Below, in pieces: positions 34,667 through 44,200 of a stretch of 64,000 nucleotides of DNA. This DNA is from Bacteroidales bacterium UBA3824. Its GTDB lineage: Bacteria > Bacteroidota > Bacteroidia > Bacteroidales > UBA3824. The stretch lies in assembly GCA_002393195.1 (NCBI GenBank), contig DGIK01000029.1, forward strand, positions 1-64,000. The letters run 5' to 3'. Position numbers and translations under genes: made by a program. Each line of letters begins with the position of its first letter. Position 1 is the first letter of the stretch. The notes below the pieces were generated by a model. The model was given only the letters and a program-made list of their open reading frames with translations, was not told where the DNA came from and did no database searches.

Positions 34667-37252
34667 TTGGATTTGACCAAAATATACTTCAAATTTGCCC
34701 TGGTGATGTGTGCGTTGATGCTTGTAGCGACGGGATGCACACCGGTAGTCAAGGATGGCAGCTTGCTCGTGAGCAACGCTGTGGTCTGCGACAATTCGCT
34801 CATTGACGTGGACGAGCCGTTGTCGTATGTACGCCAGATTCCTTCCTCTACGGTGCTGGGGATGGCTGTGCACGCCCGTATATACAATTCGGTGCCGCAG
34901 CACAAGGCAGATTCCATCAAGGCTGCGCATGTAATTGCCATTGATAGCATCAATAGGGCGCGCATCCAGGATATTAGGTATCAGAAGGGTTTTTATCTCG
35001 ACCATCTCCGTGACCTCCGGCTCAAGATACCTTATTATATAGAGCAGGGCGAGCAAAAAACCGTCAAGGAACTTGTGAAGGATTCTTGCAAAACCTACCG
35101 CAAGTACCGCAAGTATGTGGAAAAGGATTCGTTTTTCACGCCCAAGGCAAAGATTTTTTCGTTTCCGCTCTTTTGGCAAAACATTGGCGAAAAACCATCC
35201 GTGTATGACAGCGTGCAGACCGTGAAGTCGCTTGAACAGATTCGTCTCTATATGCAGACCAAGGGGTTTTATGAATCGACCGTTACTTACACCACCAAGG
35301 AGCGTCGGCACAAAACTTTTGTTACTTATAATATAAAAGCGGGCGAGCCAATTAGAATCAGGACTATAGAATACAAGATAGCGGACGACACCATTGCCAA
35401 GTATGTAATGCTCGATACAATGGCGTCGCTCGTAAAGGCTGGGGGAGTGCTCGATGTGGATGTGCTGCAAAACGAACGCTCGCGCATCAGCGGCGCATTA
35501 AAGCAGATTGGATATTACAATTTTAACAAGGATTATATCGAATATACTGTGGATACGCTCATTGGCGGTCATCATGCGGATATTGTGCTCGAGGTGTTGC
35601 CCGTAACGATGGAAAATGGCAAGACTTCCAAGCATCGCCGTTTTTACATTTCCAATATCAATGTTTACCCCAATTACGACGCCACCAAGGAGATTCAGGA
35701 TTACGACAATTATTACGACAATATGCGCACCTATCGCACAAGTGGCGTCGGTGGCATGTCGCCAGTAACTTTTTATTATCAGCCCGATACCTTCCGCATC
35801 AAGCCGAGGGTGATTACAAAGGAGATTTTTGTGAAACCGGGCGAGTTTTACAATCTTAACAGCGTTACCGACACATACAAGCACCTTTCGGCTTTCAACG
35901 TCTTCAAGATGGTGGAGGTTAATTTTGACGACCACACGATGTCGAAGGATTCGCTCAACTGCAATATCTACCTCACGCCGAGCAAGCCGCAGGAGTTTGT
36001 GTACGGTATTGGAGCCACCAACACATCCGGCAATATCGGTGCGTCGTTTTCCACCACTTATCGTAATAAGAACATCTTCAATGGCGCGGAGACTTTCGAC
36101 TTGAGGTACTTGATGTCTTTTGAGAGTCAGACGAGTTTCAATGGCGAGCAAAACGCCTTCGACCTCAATACGCAGGAGTACGGATTGGAATCGAGGTTGT
36201 ATTTTCCGAGGATGCTTGCGCCGAGGTTTCTCCGTATGTGGACTCGCGAAAAGACGCCGCGCACCAATATTTCCTTGATGCTCAATTACCGCCGTCGTCC
36301 CGATTACACGAGGTCTATGATTAATATCAACCTCAATTATCAGTTTGCCGACAATAAGTATTTGAGCAGCACTGTAACGCCGTTGAGACTGAGCAGCATC
36401 AAGATTTCCAATGCCGACGAGGCGTTCCTCAATTGGCTCGATAGGCTTTTCATCAAGGATTCTTATCAGGATCATTTTATACTTGGGTCGGGATATTCGT
36501 TGGTGTTCAATAGTCAGGCGGCTGGCAGAAGGTCGTATCATTATGTGAAATTCAATCTCAGTTGGGCGGGCAATATGCTCACACTCGCGAGCCGTGCCCT
36601 CAATCGCGACAAAAACGAAAACGGCTCTTACGATGCGCCGCTGATGCACACCACATACGCCCAGTTTGTAAAGACCGACATTGATTACCGCCACTATCTA
36701 CGTACTATTGGTTCTAATATATTGGTATTCAGATTGTTTGCTGGATTGGGAATACCATACGGCAATATCAACTTTATGCCCTTTACGGAGCAATATTTTT
36801 CGGGAGGTGCCAATAGTCTGAGGGCGTGGCAGATACGCAGCGTGGGTCCTGGCAGTTTTGACAATTCGGCAGCGGCGGGCATCAATTCCAAGTACCCAAA
36901 TATGACTTCCGATATGAAACTCGAGGCAAATCTTGAATACAGGTTCAAGTTGTTTTGGGTGGTGGAAGGTGCGTGGTTTTTTGACGCGGGCAATATCTGG
37001 TCTATCAATCGCGACGACAAGCGCGAAGGCGGCGATTTTGATGTCAAACGTTTCTATAAGGAAATTGCAGTTGGTTCGGGATTGGGATTGAGGTTGGATT
37101 TTGACTTTTTCCTGTTTCGTGCTGACTTTGGACTCAAACTCCGCGACCCATCCCTCAAAGATGGCGAGCGTTGGCTTGCAAAAAACGACCATTCGTTCAT
37201 CTTCCGTGGCAGCAATTGGGCGTTTTGCCTCGGCATCGGATACCCGTTCTAA
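34667..37252 (+). CDS. tamL: TamL-type lipidated BamA/TamA-family outer-membrane protein
   Basis: About 860 residues. The signal segment runs to the lipobox LVATGC, so the protein is lipidated, as in Bacteroidota TamL. POTRA-like domains (for example YESTVTYTTKERRHKTFVTYNIKAGEP near residue 205, then two or three more) precede a C-terminal 16-strand-type barrel of the Omp85 superfamily (about 440-861), ending in LGIGYPF with terminal phenylalanine. Its role is insertion of outer-membrane proteins together with TamB. The start is uncertain: the promoter places the transcript start near 34635, which argues against GTG 34634 and for TTG 34667 or 34673. An ATG at 34706 would truncate the signal. 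Confidence 0.82.
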   Translation: MDLTKIYFKFALVMCALMLVATGCTPVVKDGSLLVSNAVVCDNSLIDVDEPLSYVRQIPSSTVLGMAVHARIYNSVPQHKADSIKAAHVIAIDSINRARIQDIRYQKGFYLDHLRDLRLKIPYYIEQGEQKTVKELVKDSCKTYRKYRKYVEKDSFFTPKAKIFSFPLFWQNIGEKPSVYDSVQTVKSLEQIRLYMQTKGFYESTVTYTTKERRHKTFVTYNIKAGEPIRIRTIEYKIADDTIAKYVMLDTMASLVKAGGVLDVDVLQNERSRISGALKQIGYYNFNKDYIEYTVDTLIGGHHADIVLEVLPVTMENGKTSKHRRFYISNINVYPNYDATKEIQDYDNYYDNMRTYRTSGVGGMSPVTFYYQPDTFRIKPRVITKEIFVKPGEFYNLNSVTDTYKHLSAFNVFKMVEVNFDDHTMSKDSLNCNIYLTPSKPQEFVYGIGATNTSGNIGASFSTTYRNKNIFNGAETFDLRYLMSFESQTSFNGEQNAFDLNTQEYGLESRLYFPRMLAPRFLRMWTREKTPRTNISLMLNYRRRPDYTRSMININLNYQFADNKYLSSTVTPLRLSSIKISNADEAFLNWLDRLFIKDSYQDHFILGSGYSLVFNSQAAGRRSYHYVKFNLSWAGNMLTLASRALNRDKNENGSYDAPLMHTTYAQFVKTDIDYRHYLRTIGSNILVFRLFAGLGIPYGNINFMPFTEQYFSGGANSLRAWQIRSVGPGSFDNSAAAGINSKYPNMTSDMKLEANLEYRFKLFWVVEGAWFFDAGNIWSINRDDKREGGDFDVKRFYKEIAVGSGLGLRLDFDFFLFRADFGLKLRDPSLKDGERWLAKNDHSFIFRGSNWAFCLGIGYPF

Positions 37253-37270
37253 GCAATAGAACAATGTATA

Positions 37271-37437
37271 AATGCATAATGCATAATGCATAATTGGGCA
37301 TCCGCCGGTGGGGAAGTTGAAAATTGGAAATTGAAGGTTGAAAATTGACAATTAAAGTTTAAATATTTGATGCATACGCATAATTGGGGTTCTGTCGAAT
37401 GGCAATTATGCATTATGCATTATGAATTATGCATTAA
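37271..37437. repeat. R3 repeats arranged as a large inverted repeat
   Basis: TGCATAATGCATAATG units ending in CATAATTG (37271-37296) face CAATTATGCATTATGCATTATG (37403 onward). Between the arms lie TTGAAAATTGGAAATTGAAGG-type short direct repeats. The right arm carries the R3 head CGAATGGCAATTATG and runs into the rsmA start. It fills the whole spacer between the TamL-type gene and rsmA. Confidence 0.65.
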
Positions 37438-37442
37438 AAAAA

Positions 37443-38246
37443 ATGTACGTAAAACCAAAGAAAAATTTAGGTCAGCATTTTCTGACGAGCGAAAAGATTG
37501 CGCAGCAAATTGCGGATTCCATTGATTATCCGGTGGAGGAGGGCAAGAAGGCTGGCTGCATTGAGATTGGCCCTGGCACTGGTATCCTCACCAAATACTT
37601 GATGCAGAATCCCAAGCTCGATCTGTCTGTCATTGAGATAGACAATGAGTCGGTGGAGTTTCTCGTTGCCAATTATCCTTCGTTGAGCATAGAGCACAGG
37701 ATAGTGTCGGGCGACTTTTTGCGCATCGATTTATGCAAGCAGTTCCCGGGTGGATTTCCGATTGTATGTGGCAATTTTCCTTACAATATTTCGAGTCAGA
37801 TTTTTTTCCGTATCTTGGATTACAAGGACAGCGTGGATCAAGTGGTCTGCATGATACAGCGTGAAGTGGCTCAGCGTATTGCCAACCACGAAGGCACCAA
37901 GGAATACGGCATCCTGAGCGTATTCTTGCAGGCTTATTATGACATCGAGTATCTTTTTGGCGTGGATGAGACTGTATTCAATCCGCCGCCAAAGGTCAAG
38001 AGTGCGGTCATACGTCTGCGCAGGAATGGTATTAAGCAGTTGCCCTGTGACGAAAAACTTTTCCGCATTATCGTCAAGATGTCGTTCAACCAGAGGCGCA
38101 AGATGTTGCGCAATTCGTTGGCGCAGTGGTTTACGGGCGCGGAAAACGAGGCAAGATTCCTCACCATGCGCCCGGAACAATTGTCGGTAAATGATTTTGT
38201 GGAGCTTACGCAGATATTGTCGGCAAACGGCGTGCTTCAGTCGTAA
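37443..38246 (+). CDS. rsmA: 16S rRNA (adenine1518-N6/adenine1519-N6)-dimethyltransferase
   Basis: RsmA (KsgA) dimethylates two adjacent adenines in the 3' helix of 16S rRNA. The 267-residue protein starts MYVKPKKNLGQHFLT and has the SAM-binding IEIGPGTGILT near residue 45, IEIDNESVEFL near 68, the catalytic NFPYNIS (NxPY) near 113, and the C-terminal FNQRRKMLRNSL. The ATG at 37443 is chosen. An ATG seven codons upstream (37422) lies in repeat R3 and would add MNYALKK, encoded by the repeat. It converges on the HEAT-cyclophilin gene with 18 bases between stops. Confidence 0.95.
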   Translation: MYVKPKKNLGQHFLTSEKIAQQIADSIDYPVEEGKKAGCIEIGPGTGILTKYLMQNPKLDLSVIEIDNESVEFLVANYPSLSIEHRIVSGDFLRIDLCKQFPGGFPIVCGNFPYNISSQIFFRILDYKDSVDQVVCMIQREVAQRIANHEGTKEYGILSVFLQAYYDIEYLFGVDETVFNPPPKVKSAVIRLRRNGIKQLPCDEKLFRIIVKMSFNQRRKMLRNSLAQWFTGAENEARFLTMRPEQLSVNDFVELTQILSANGVLQS

Positions 38247-38264
38247 TTGCACGGGGTCGCCAAA

Positions 38265-40250
38265 TTATTTTTTGCGCTTGATGCTGATGATTTCGTCGCC
38301 GGTGTTGATGTTGTGCACAGCGTCGATGCCGTCGGTTACTATGCCAATCACCGTGGAGCCGCCGTCGGAGAATACATCTGGTGTGAGCATCACAAACCAT
38401 TGTGTGGTGCATGAATTGTTGAGCGCGGAGGTGTTGAGAGCCACCGTGCCTTCTTCAAATTCGGTTTGTGTAAGCTCCGATGGAATCATCACCGTCTTGT
38501 TGATGTCGAATGACGACAATGAACCTCGGTTTTCTACCCGGAGCGACGTTATGTTGTTGAATTGCGATTTGTCAAAATAGCCTTCGTCCACAAGTTTCAG
38601 GAAGTTGGATACCGCGAGAGGGGCGTTGTTGACGTCGGTCTTTACGGTGATGTCGCCTTTCTTGGTTTTTATCACGATTTCCTCGCCTTGTTTGATGCTT
38701 TGTATGTATCCCCAGTCGGGCATTGCGGCGGCTTCCGCCTCGTATGGTTCGCACTCCTGACCCGACACTATTTTGAGCGTGTTTCTGAGAGTCATGTATG
38801 TATCGGCGTCGCGTGGCAATGTGCATTGCGATATGGCTTGATTGATGAAATATGTGTTCATAAATTGCGAGGTAATCTCCGGATGCCGCGACATAGCCTC
38901 CGCAGCTGCCGCCACCATCTGAGGGTTGCCGTTTTGTACGGCTTTCCTCAATATCAGTCCAAATACTGTGGTGAGGTCGTCGCCGGTGGTTTGCTTCACT
39001 TCGCGGGCGTATTGTGCGAAGTTGTCGCTTTCGTACATGTTGATGAGGGTCTTGATGCCCTCCACTCCGATAAGCTCGTTGTCGTTGTTGTAGAATGTAT
39101 TGTCTTCTACAAAAGAATAACTTGCAATGTCGTTGCCCAACGCCCTGAGCAGAGCCGCCTTTTCGTAGATGTTTTGTGATGCTTCAAATCCCGATTGAAT
39201 CCTCTGGGAGATGTTGGTCTTGTTGACTGAGTATTTGAGCGCGGCAGCCACGAGCGTGGTGCGTGTCTGCCACCCTGCCACGTCTCTCGAATAGTCGAGA
39301 TATTTTTTTGCGTCGGCAGGTATGCCTCGGTTGTAGATGTACTGTGCGGCGCGTGATGCTATCTTTTCGTCGTAAGATTTGAGGAGTTTCAATATGTATG
39401 GCTCACATTCGTCGTATGGGTAGTTTTCAAATGCGGCTATTGCGTTAAGTACAATGCGGTAGTCGCTGTTTTCGTCTTCCACGATAGATTTCAATATGGA
39501 AAACGCCCTCGCATTGTGGCATTTGCCGAGTGCGAGCACGATGTTTGCCTTGTTGGGTACGAGCTTCGCCATCCGGTATGCCGATACAAATTCGTCGGTA
39601 TATACAGAGAAGTCGGCATTGCACGAGCCAAAGTATTCGGCGGCGATTGTGCGCGCTTTTTCGTGCAGGATGGTGTCGCAAATAATTGATATTGCCGTCT
39701 GCGAGGTGGCTACGGAGTACATCCCGCGTTTTGCAAACAAGCAGAGGCTCCTCGCCTTGCCTGATACGAGGGTTACGTCGGAGTGGGGTGCGTCGTAGCT
39801 GCTCACCATCTCAAATGCTCTTTGTGAGCCGCATTTGCCGAGTGCTACGAGTATTGCCGCCTTCACGTTGGAGGGCTGCGCGTCGATGTTGGCGTCGAGG
39901 AGATATTTTTCTGCGGCGTGGTGGCGTGTCTGTCCAAGGGCAAATGCAGCCTCCTCGCGCAGGTCTATGTCATTGTCGCTGAGCAGTGTAGCAAGCGGCA
40001 CTATCGCCATGCTGTCGCGCATAGAGCCTATCGCCGATACTGCCGCCTTTCTGTATTGCGGGTATTCGGATGTGAAATATTTAGCTATCTCGGCTGTATT
40101 GCCGGCGCATCTCAATTCGCATATCTTGCGGAGTGTGGGGTCGTTATAGATGTTAGCATCCCTGGCAGCTGCGTCGTCCTCTTGGGTGTGGCAGCCGCAA
40201 GTGCATGTTAATATGCTTATTGCCAATGCGTACAAAATTAAAACCTTCAT
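38265..40250 (-). CDS. HEAT-repeat lipoprotein with C-terminal cyclophilin-type domain
   Basis: A 661-residue exported protein. The signal segment ends in a cysteine-rich CTCGC (cysteine about 20, lipobox-like). An alpha-helical HEAT region (about 35-480) has units such as YRKAAVSAIGSMRD and DLREEAAFALGQ. A C-terminal cyclophilin-like peptidyl-prolyl isomerase domain (about 520-661) starts KTKKGDITVKTDVNNAPLAVSNFLKL and includes TQWFVMLTP and GSTVIGIVTDG. The arginine and phenylalanine of the classical active site (FHR, QFF) are not obvious: FDKSQFNNI and TQWFVML stand there. Catalysis is uncertain; a chaperone or scaffold at the outer membrane is possible. Confidence 0.82.
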   Translation of the reverse strand: MKVLILYALAISILTCTCGCHTQEDDAAARDANIYNDPTLRKICELRCAGNTAEIAKYFTSEYPQYRKAAVSAIGSMRDSMAIVPLATLLSDNDIDLREEAAFALGQTRHHAAEKYLLDANIDAQPSNVKAAILVALGKCGSQRAFEMVSSYDAPHSDVTLVSGKARSLCLFAKRGMYSVATSQTAISIICDTILHEKARTIAAEYFGSCNADFSVYTDEFVSAYRMAKLVPNKANIVLALGKCHNARAFSILKSIVEDENSDYRIVLNAIAAFENYPYDECEPYILKLLKSYDEKIASRAAQYIYNRGIPADAKKYLDYSRDVAGWQTRTTLVAAALKYSVNKTNISQRIQSGFEASQNIYEKAALLRALGNDIASYSFVEDNTFYNNDNELIGVEGIKTLINMYESDNFAQYAREVKQTTGDDLTTVFGLILRKAVQNGNPQMVAAAAEAMSRHPEITSQFMNTYFINQAISQCTLPRDADTYMTLRNTLKIVSGQECEPYEAEAAAMPDWGYIQSIKQGEEIVIKTKKGDITVKTDVNNAPLAVSNFLKLVDEGYFDKSQFNNITSLRVENRGSLSSFDINKTVMIPSELTQTEFEEGTVALNTSALNNSCTTQWFVMLTPDVFSDGGSTVIGIVTDGIDAVHNINTGDEIISIKRKK

Positions 40251-40340
40251 GATTTGATGTGGCTTTTTTATAATTGCTTGTAACTACAAAGATTGCAATA
40301 AGCGTTCCAAAGTTCGGATGAGTGGTGATGCTTTATTACA

Positions 40341-40952
40341 TTATTTGACTTTGATTTCGAGCAGGGGACGTCCTTCTATGTTGGCGGTGAGGTGGTCGCC
40401 GATGTGCAGCGGTCCCACTCCGGCGGGTGTTCCTGTATATATGAGGTCGCCGGTTTTGAGGGTTACATATTGCGAAATGTACGACACAATGGCGTCAAAA
40501 TCGTGTATCATGTCGCTTGTGTTGCCGCTCTGCACGGTGTTGCCGTTGATGTCGAGTCCAAAATTGATGTTGTGCAGGTCGGCGAAGTCGGTCTTCGGCA
40601 CAAAGTCGCCGAGCGGTGCCGATGAATCGAACCCCTTGGACAAAAACCACGGCTGACCTTTGGCGCGGCTCTGTGCCTGGATGTCGCGGGCGGTGATGTC
40701 GAGCCCCACGGTGAGTTCGTCATAATATCGTGATGCAAATTTGCGGTCTATCGCCTTGCCCAATTTGCTTATTTTGATTACGATTTCGGTCTCATACTCA
40801 ATCTGTTTTGAAAATTCGGGTATGTAAAAATCATAATGGTTGCGCAGGAGCGATGTCTCCGGCTTTATGAAAAATACCGGCTCTACTTCCGGCTCCATGC
40901 CAAACTCCTCGCAGTGTTTGCGGTAGTTGCCAGCTATGCAAAATATTTTCAT
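40341..40952 (-). CDS. fumarylacetoacetate hydrolase family protein
   Basis: A 203-residue cytoplasmic enzyme of the FAH family. It begins MKIFCIAGNYRKH, and has PVFFIKPETSLLRN near residue 25, the metal-binding YETEIVIKISK near 50 (E-x-E pattern), the KGFDSSAPLGDFVP segment near 105, and GDLIYTGTPAGVGPL near 172. Members act as acylpyruvases, oxaloacetate decarboxylases or hydratases, so the substrate is open. The start is the ATG at 40952, giving the usual length of the short FAHD1-like group; an upstream GTG at 41021 lies in repeat R4. A -7 element TATCTTTG is seen at 40989-40982 (minus strand). Confidence 0.88.
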   Translation of the reverse strand: MKIFCIAGNYRKHCEEFGMEPEVEPVFFIKPETSLLRNHYDFYIPEFSKQIEYETEIVIKISKLGKAIDRKFASRYYDELTVGLDITARDIQAQSRAKGQPWFLSKGFDSSAPLGDFVPKTDFADLHNINFGLDINGNTVQSGNTSDMIHDFDAIVSYISQYVTLKTGDLIYTGTPAGVGPLHIGDHLTANIEGRPLLEIKVK

Positions 40953-40981
40953 AATGTGTTGTATTTTTGTTTGTGTGGGTG

Positions 40982-40989
40982 CAAAGATA
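40982..40989 (-). promoter_or_regulatory. -7 element for the FAH-family gene
   Basis: Minus-strand TATCTTTG followed by CAC fits the consensus, 30 bases before the ATG at 40952. The -33 position falls in repeat R4 and shows no TTTG. Confidence 0.45.
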
Positions 40990-40999
40990 CGTAAAAAAC

Positions 41000-41112
41000 T
41001 CTCACGGAGGCACGGGGGCACGGAGAATATATGAAAAAAACTCTCACGGAGACACGGAGGACACGGAGAAAGTGTGAAAAAAAATCTCCGTGTGCTCCGT
41101 GCCTCCGTGAGA
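41000..41112. repeat. R4: CACGGAG-type inverted repeat
   Basis: Arms 41042-41069 and 41085-41112 (TCTCACGGAGACACGGAG... against ...CTCCGTGCCTCCGTGAGA) pair over 28 positions with two mismatches around a 15-base loop. A third, direct copy of the left arm is at 41000-41027. It lies in the 341-base divergent spacer before the giant fusion gene. Confidence 0.8.
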
Positions 41113-41293
41113 ACACAATATCATTTGAAAAAAAACAAAACTAAATTTTTTTATAATGTCAAAAATTCTTACCTTTGGCTCGCAGAATTTTCAGCACCGG
41201 GCAAAACTTTTTTTTGCATATCTGCCATTTCGGTATGTATATTGCAAAATAAATTCCGGAGATTTTTCCCACTAATAGGGAACGTATAAGGCA
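41113..41293 (+). promoter_or_regulatory. spacer with -7 element for the transporter-HEAT gene
   Basis: TACCTTTG at 41170-41177 fits the -7 consensus; no TTTG lies at the right distance upstream. The predicted transcript would have a leader of about 110 bases. Nothing else is recognised in this AT-rich stretch. Confidence 0.4.
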
Positions 41294-44200
41294 ATGAAGA
41301 AGATAACATTATCACATTTCTTAGTAAAGAACTTTGAGTTGAAGCAGCAGGAAGTGCCAATTTTCCTGATGCTGTTTCTTCATTCCTTTTTCCTTGGTCT
41401 CGCCGGCGCATTCTATTTCACCCCCGCCAACTCCGAGTTTATCAAGCACTTCGGCAGCGAGCAGTTGCCTTACGCATACATAGCGTCCGGCATCGGCGGA
41501 TATTTGTTTACGCAGATTTATTCATGGATGCAAAAACGAATCGACAGCCGCTCATTGTTTATGGGTGCGTTGATTTTTATGACTGTCGTTACGTTGGCGT
41601 CGCCAATAATGCTTGGTCATGTGGATTCTAAGTGGCTGAGTTCCTTTGTGTTTATATGGGCGTGGCCATTCCTGTCGATGGTGGGCATAGAGTGTGGCGC
41701 GTTGTCGTTGAAATTCCTCAACCTTGTGCAGGTCAAGAGGATTTTTGCGCTATTTAGTATAGGTGGCGTATTGGCGGCAATGATGGGTTATTTGATAATA
41801 CCCGCATTGAGCAAAGTGATTTCACATTCATATACATTGTTGTATATCAGTGCGTTTGGATTTATAGTAGGCATTGTTACCCTTGTAATATTGTACAAAA
41901 AATATCCGCAGAAGCTCCGTGAAGAGCGTCTCCTGATCGAAAAGAAAAAACAAGAGGGCGGCGGCAAGATTCTGTCGTTGAAACCATCCAACGATGGTAC
42001 GGGATTCCTCGATTTGATTAAGAAGAGCAGTTATTACCGCTTTATCTTCATCTGTGCAACGCTCTCGATGACAATTATTTATGTAACGGACTTCTCGTTT
42101 CTTTCTACCGTCAAAATCCAGATTGCGCCCGAAAATACGCCTCAGTTCCTTACCTTGGTATATGGTGGATTGAAGATTGGCGAATTGCTGTTGTCGTTTT
42201 TCTCGGCGAGGATTTTGAGTAGATATGGCGTCAAACTCGGACTTCTAATCCTGCCTGTAAGCATGGTTGTAGTAACGACGCTTGCCGCAATTGTAGGATT
42301 GACATCGGTAGAAAGCATTGTATTCCTGATACTTATAACTCTCAATAAATCCCAGGAACGCATATTGCGGCGCGGTCTCGACGACCCGGCTTTCAACATT
42401 CTCTATCAGCCTCTGCCCGACGAGGAAAAGGCAGCCGTGCAGACCAAGGTGGGCGTCGTGCAACAATTTTCCACCGGCATTGCGGGCGTGGTGTTGCTTG
42501 CCGTAAATACAATCATCACCTTGCGTGGCGAGTACGACTTCAAATATTTTATGCTGTTTTTCATCCCGATACTTGTGGCGTGGGTTGTTAGCAGTGTGAA
42601 ATTGTACGAGAGTTACAAGGCTACAATCAACAAGATTTCCAAAGATTTTAGCAAGGACAGCCGCCGTGAGGTCAATAAGAGCATGTATGGTCCGGAGTTG
42701 CTGCGCAAATATATTAAGGTCAGCAACCCCAACATACAACGTATGGCGGTGATGATACTCTCGGAGACTGCGCCGAGAAGCCTCGAAGGTTATGCCGCGC
42801 AGCTCCTCGAATCCAACGACGAAGTGGTGGAGAAGGCGGTATTGCGCAACATCGACCCAACATGGCGTTCAAGGCTTGCTACTGCTTGCGGCACGTTGTT
42901 CAAAAGTTCCAACAATCCCGAGATACGCCTGCTCGCCGAGCGCGCTCAAAACTATCTGTCGTTCACGGGTCTTAGCAAGAAGCCTGAACAAGAGGAGATT
43001 GATGCGCTTGTTGCAAGTCAGTTTGTTTCAGACAAGATAAAACTTATCAAGTATCTTTTCAAAAACGACTCGCTCCTCAATGAGGACATCATATCGACGC
43101 TTTTGGACAATACCGACCGCAATGTCAAGTCGGCGGCAATCACGCTTGCTGGCAATCTCCGCACGCCAAAGATGATCAATAAGCTCATCTCGCTGCTCGA
43201 ATCGCCCGAATATTACAACACTGCCGAAAATGTGTTGCTTGATATAGGCGACAAGGTGTTGCCCGCGCTCAACGAGTATTTTGAAAAGAGTATGCAGCCG
43301 CCAGCCATCTTGCTCAGAATCATTGAGTTGTACGCCAAGTATGGTTCGGCTCCGGCGAGGGCGGCGTTGATGAATAATATCAACTATCCTAATCGCGACA
43401 TTCAGCAGGCGGTGATTGCGGCGTTGTATTTCTGCAAATTCCAGGCTACCGAAGAGAAAGACATCTTGGCTATCAAGCAGAAAATCAATGAAACCGTAGA
43501 AAATATTGTCTGGGTGATGGCTTGCCTCAATGACATCGAAGACGAGAAAAATACGCTCAAACTCGTTCAGAGCCTCGACCTCGAGCGCACCAACAGTATT
43601 GAAAACTTATTCAACCTGCTTAGCCTCCTCAACGAGCCGCGCCTTATCAACCTCATCCAGAAGACTATCATCGGCAAAAACAATATCTTTGCCGTGGAAA
43701 TCATCGACAACAACTTCCCACAGGAAATCAAGCAGTTGATAAAGCCGCTCTTTGACGACCTCTCTACCGTTCAGAAAATCAAAAAGCTCGGCGACTTTTT
43801 CCCGCAGCATGAGATGTCGCTCGAAGAAAGGCTCAAGGACATCATCAAGCGCGATTATTCTAAACTCGACACTTGGACTGTGGCACGCGCCGTGGAGCTC
43901 CTTGGCAAGCAGCACAAGGCAAAGACCAGCGACGATGTACAATCGAGTTCTATAGACTACAAGGATCTTAAATTGTGGGTAAAATCCAATATCAAGGATC
44001 TCCTCGCCAAGATTCGCAAGAGCGAAATGCCCGACGAGATGTTTCTCTGCCTGTACCACACCGACGAAATGGTGTATTCTACGGCGGCAAAAATCATCTA
44101 TGAGGAAAACCCGCTCAAATGCTCCGACTACCTTTCAAATATGTCGTCCGACAAGCAGTTGCTGTATGCCGCGCTCAAATCGGGTCAGCCTACGCTCATC

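Noticed and set aside
35498..36694. 398-codon open frame opposite the TamL-type gene
   Set aside because: Shadow frame; the sense strand has a clear barrel protein with a promoter.
40953..41021. Upstream GTG extension of the FAH-family protein
   Set aside because: Reads through repeat R4 and the -7 element; the family start MKIFCIAGNY is at 40952.
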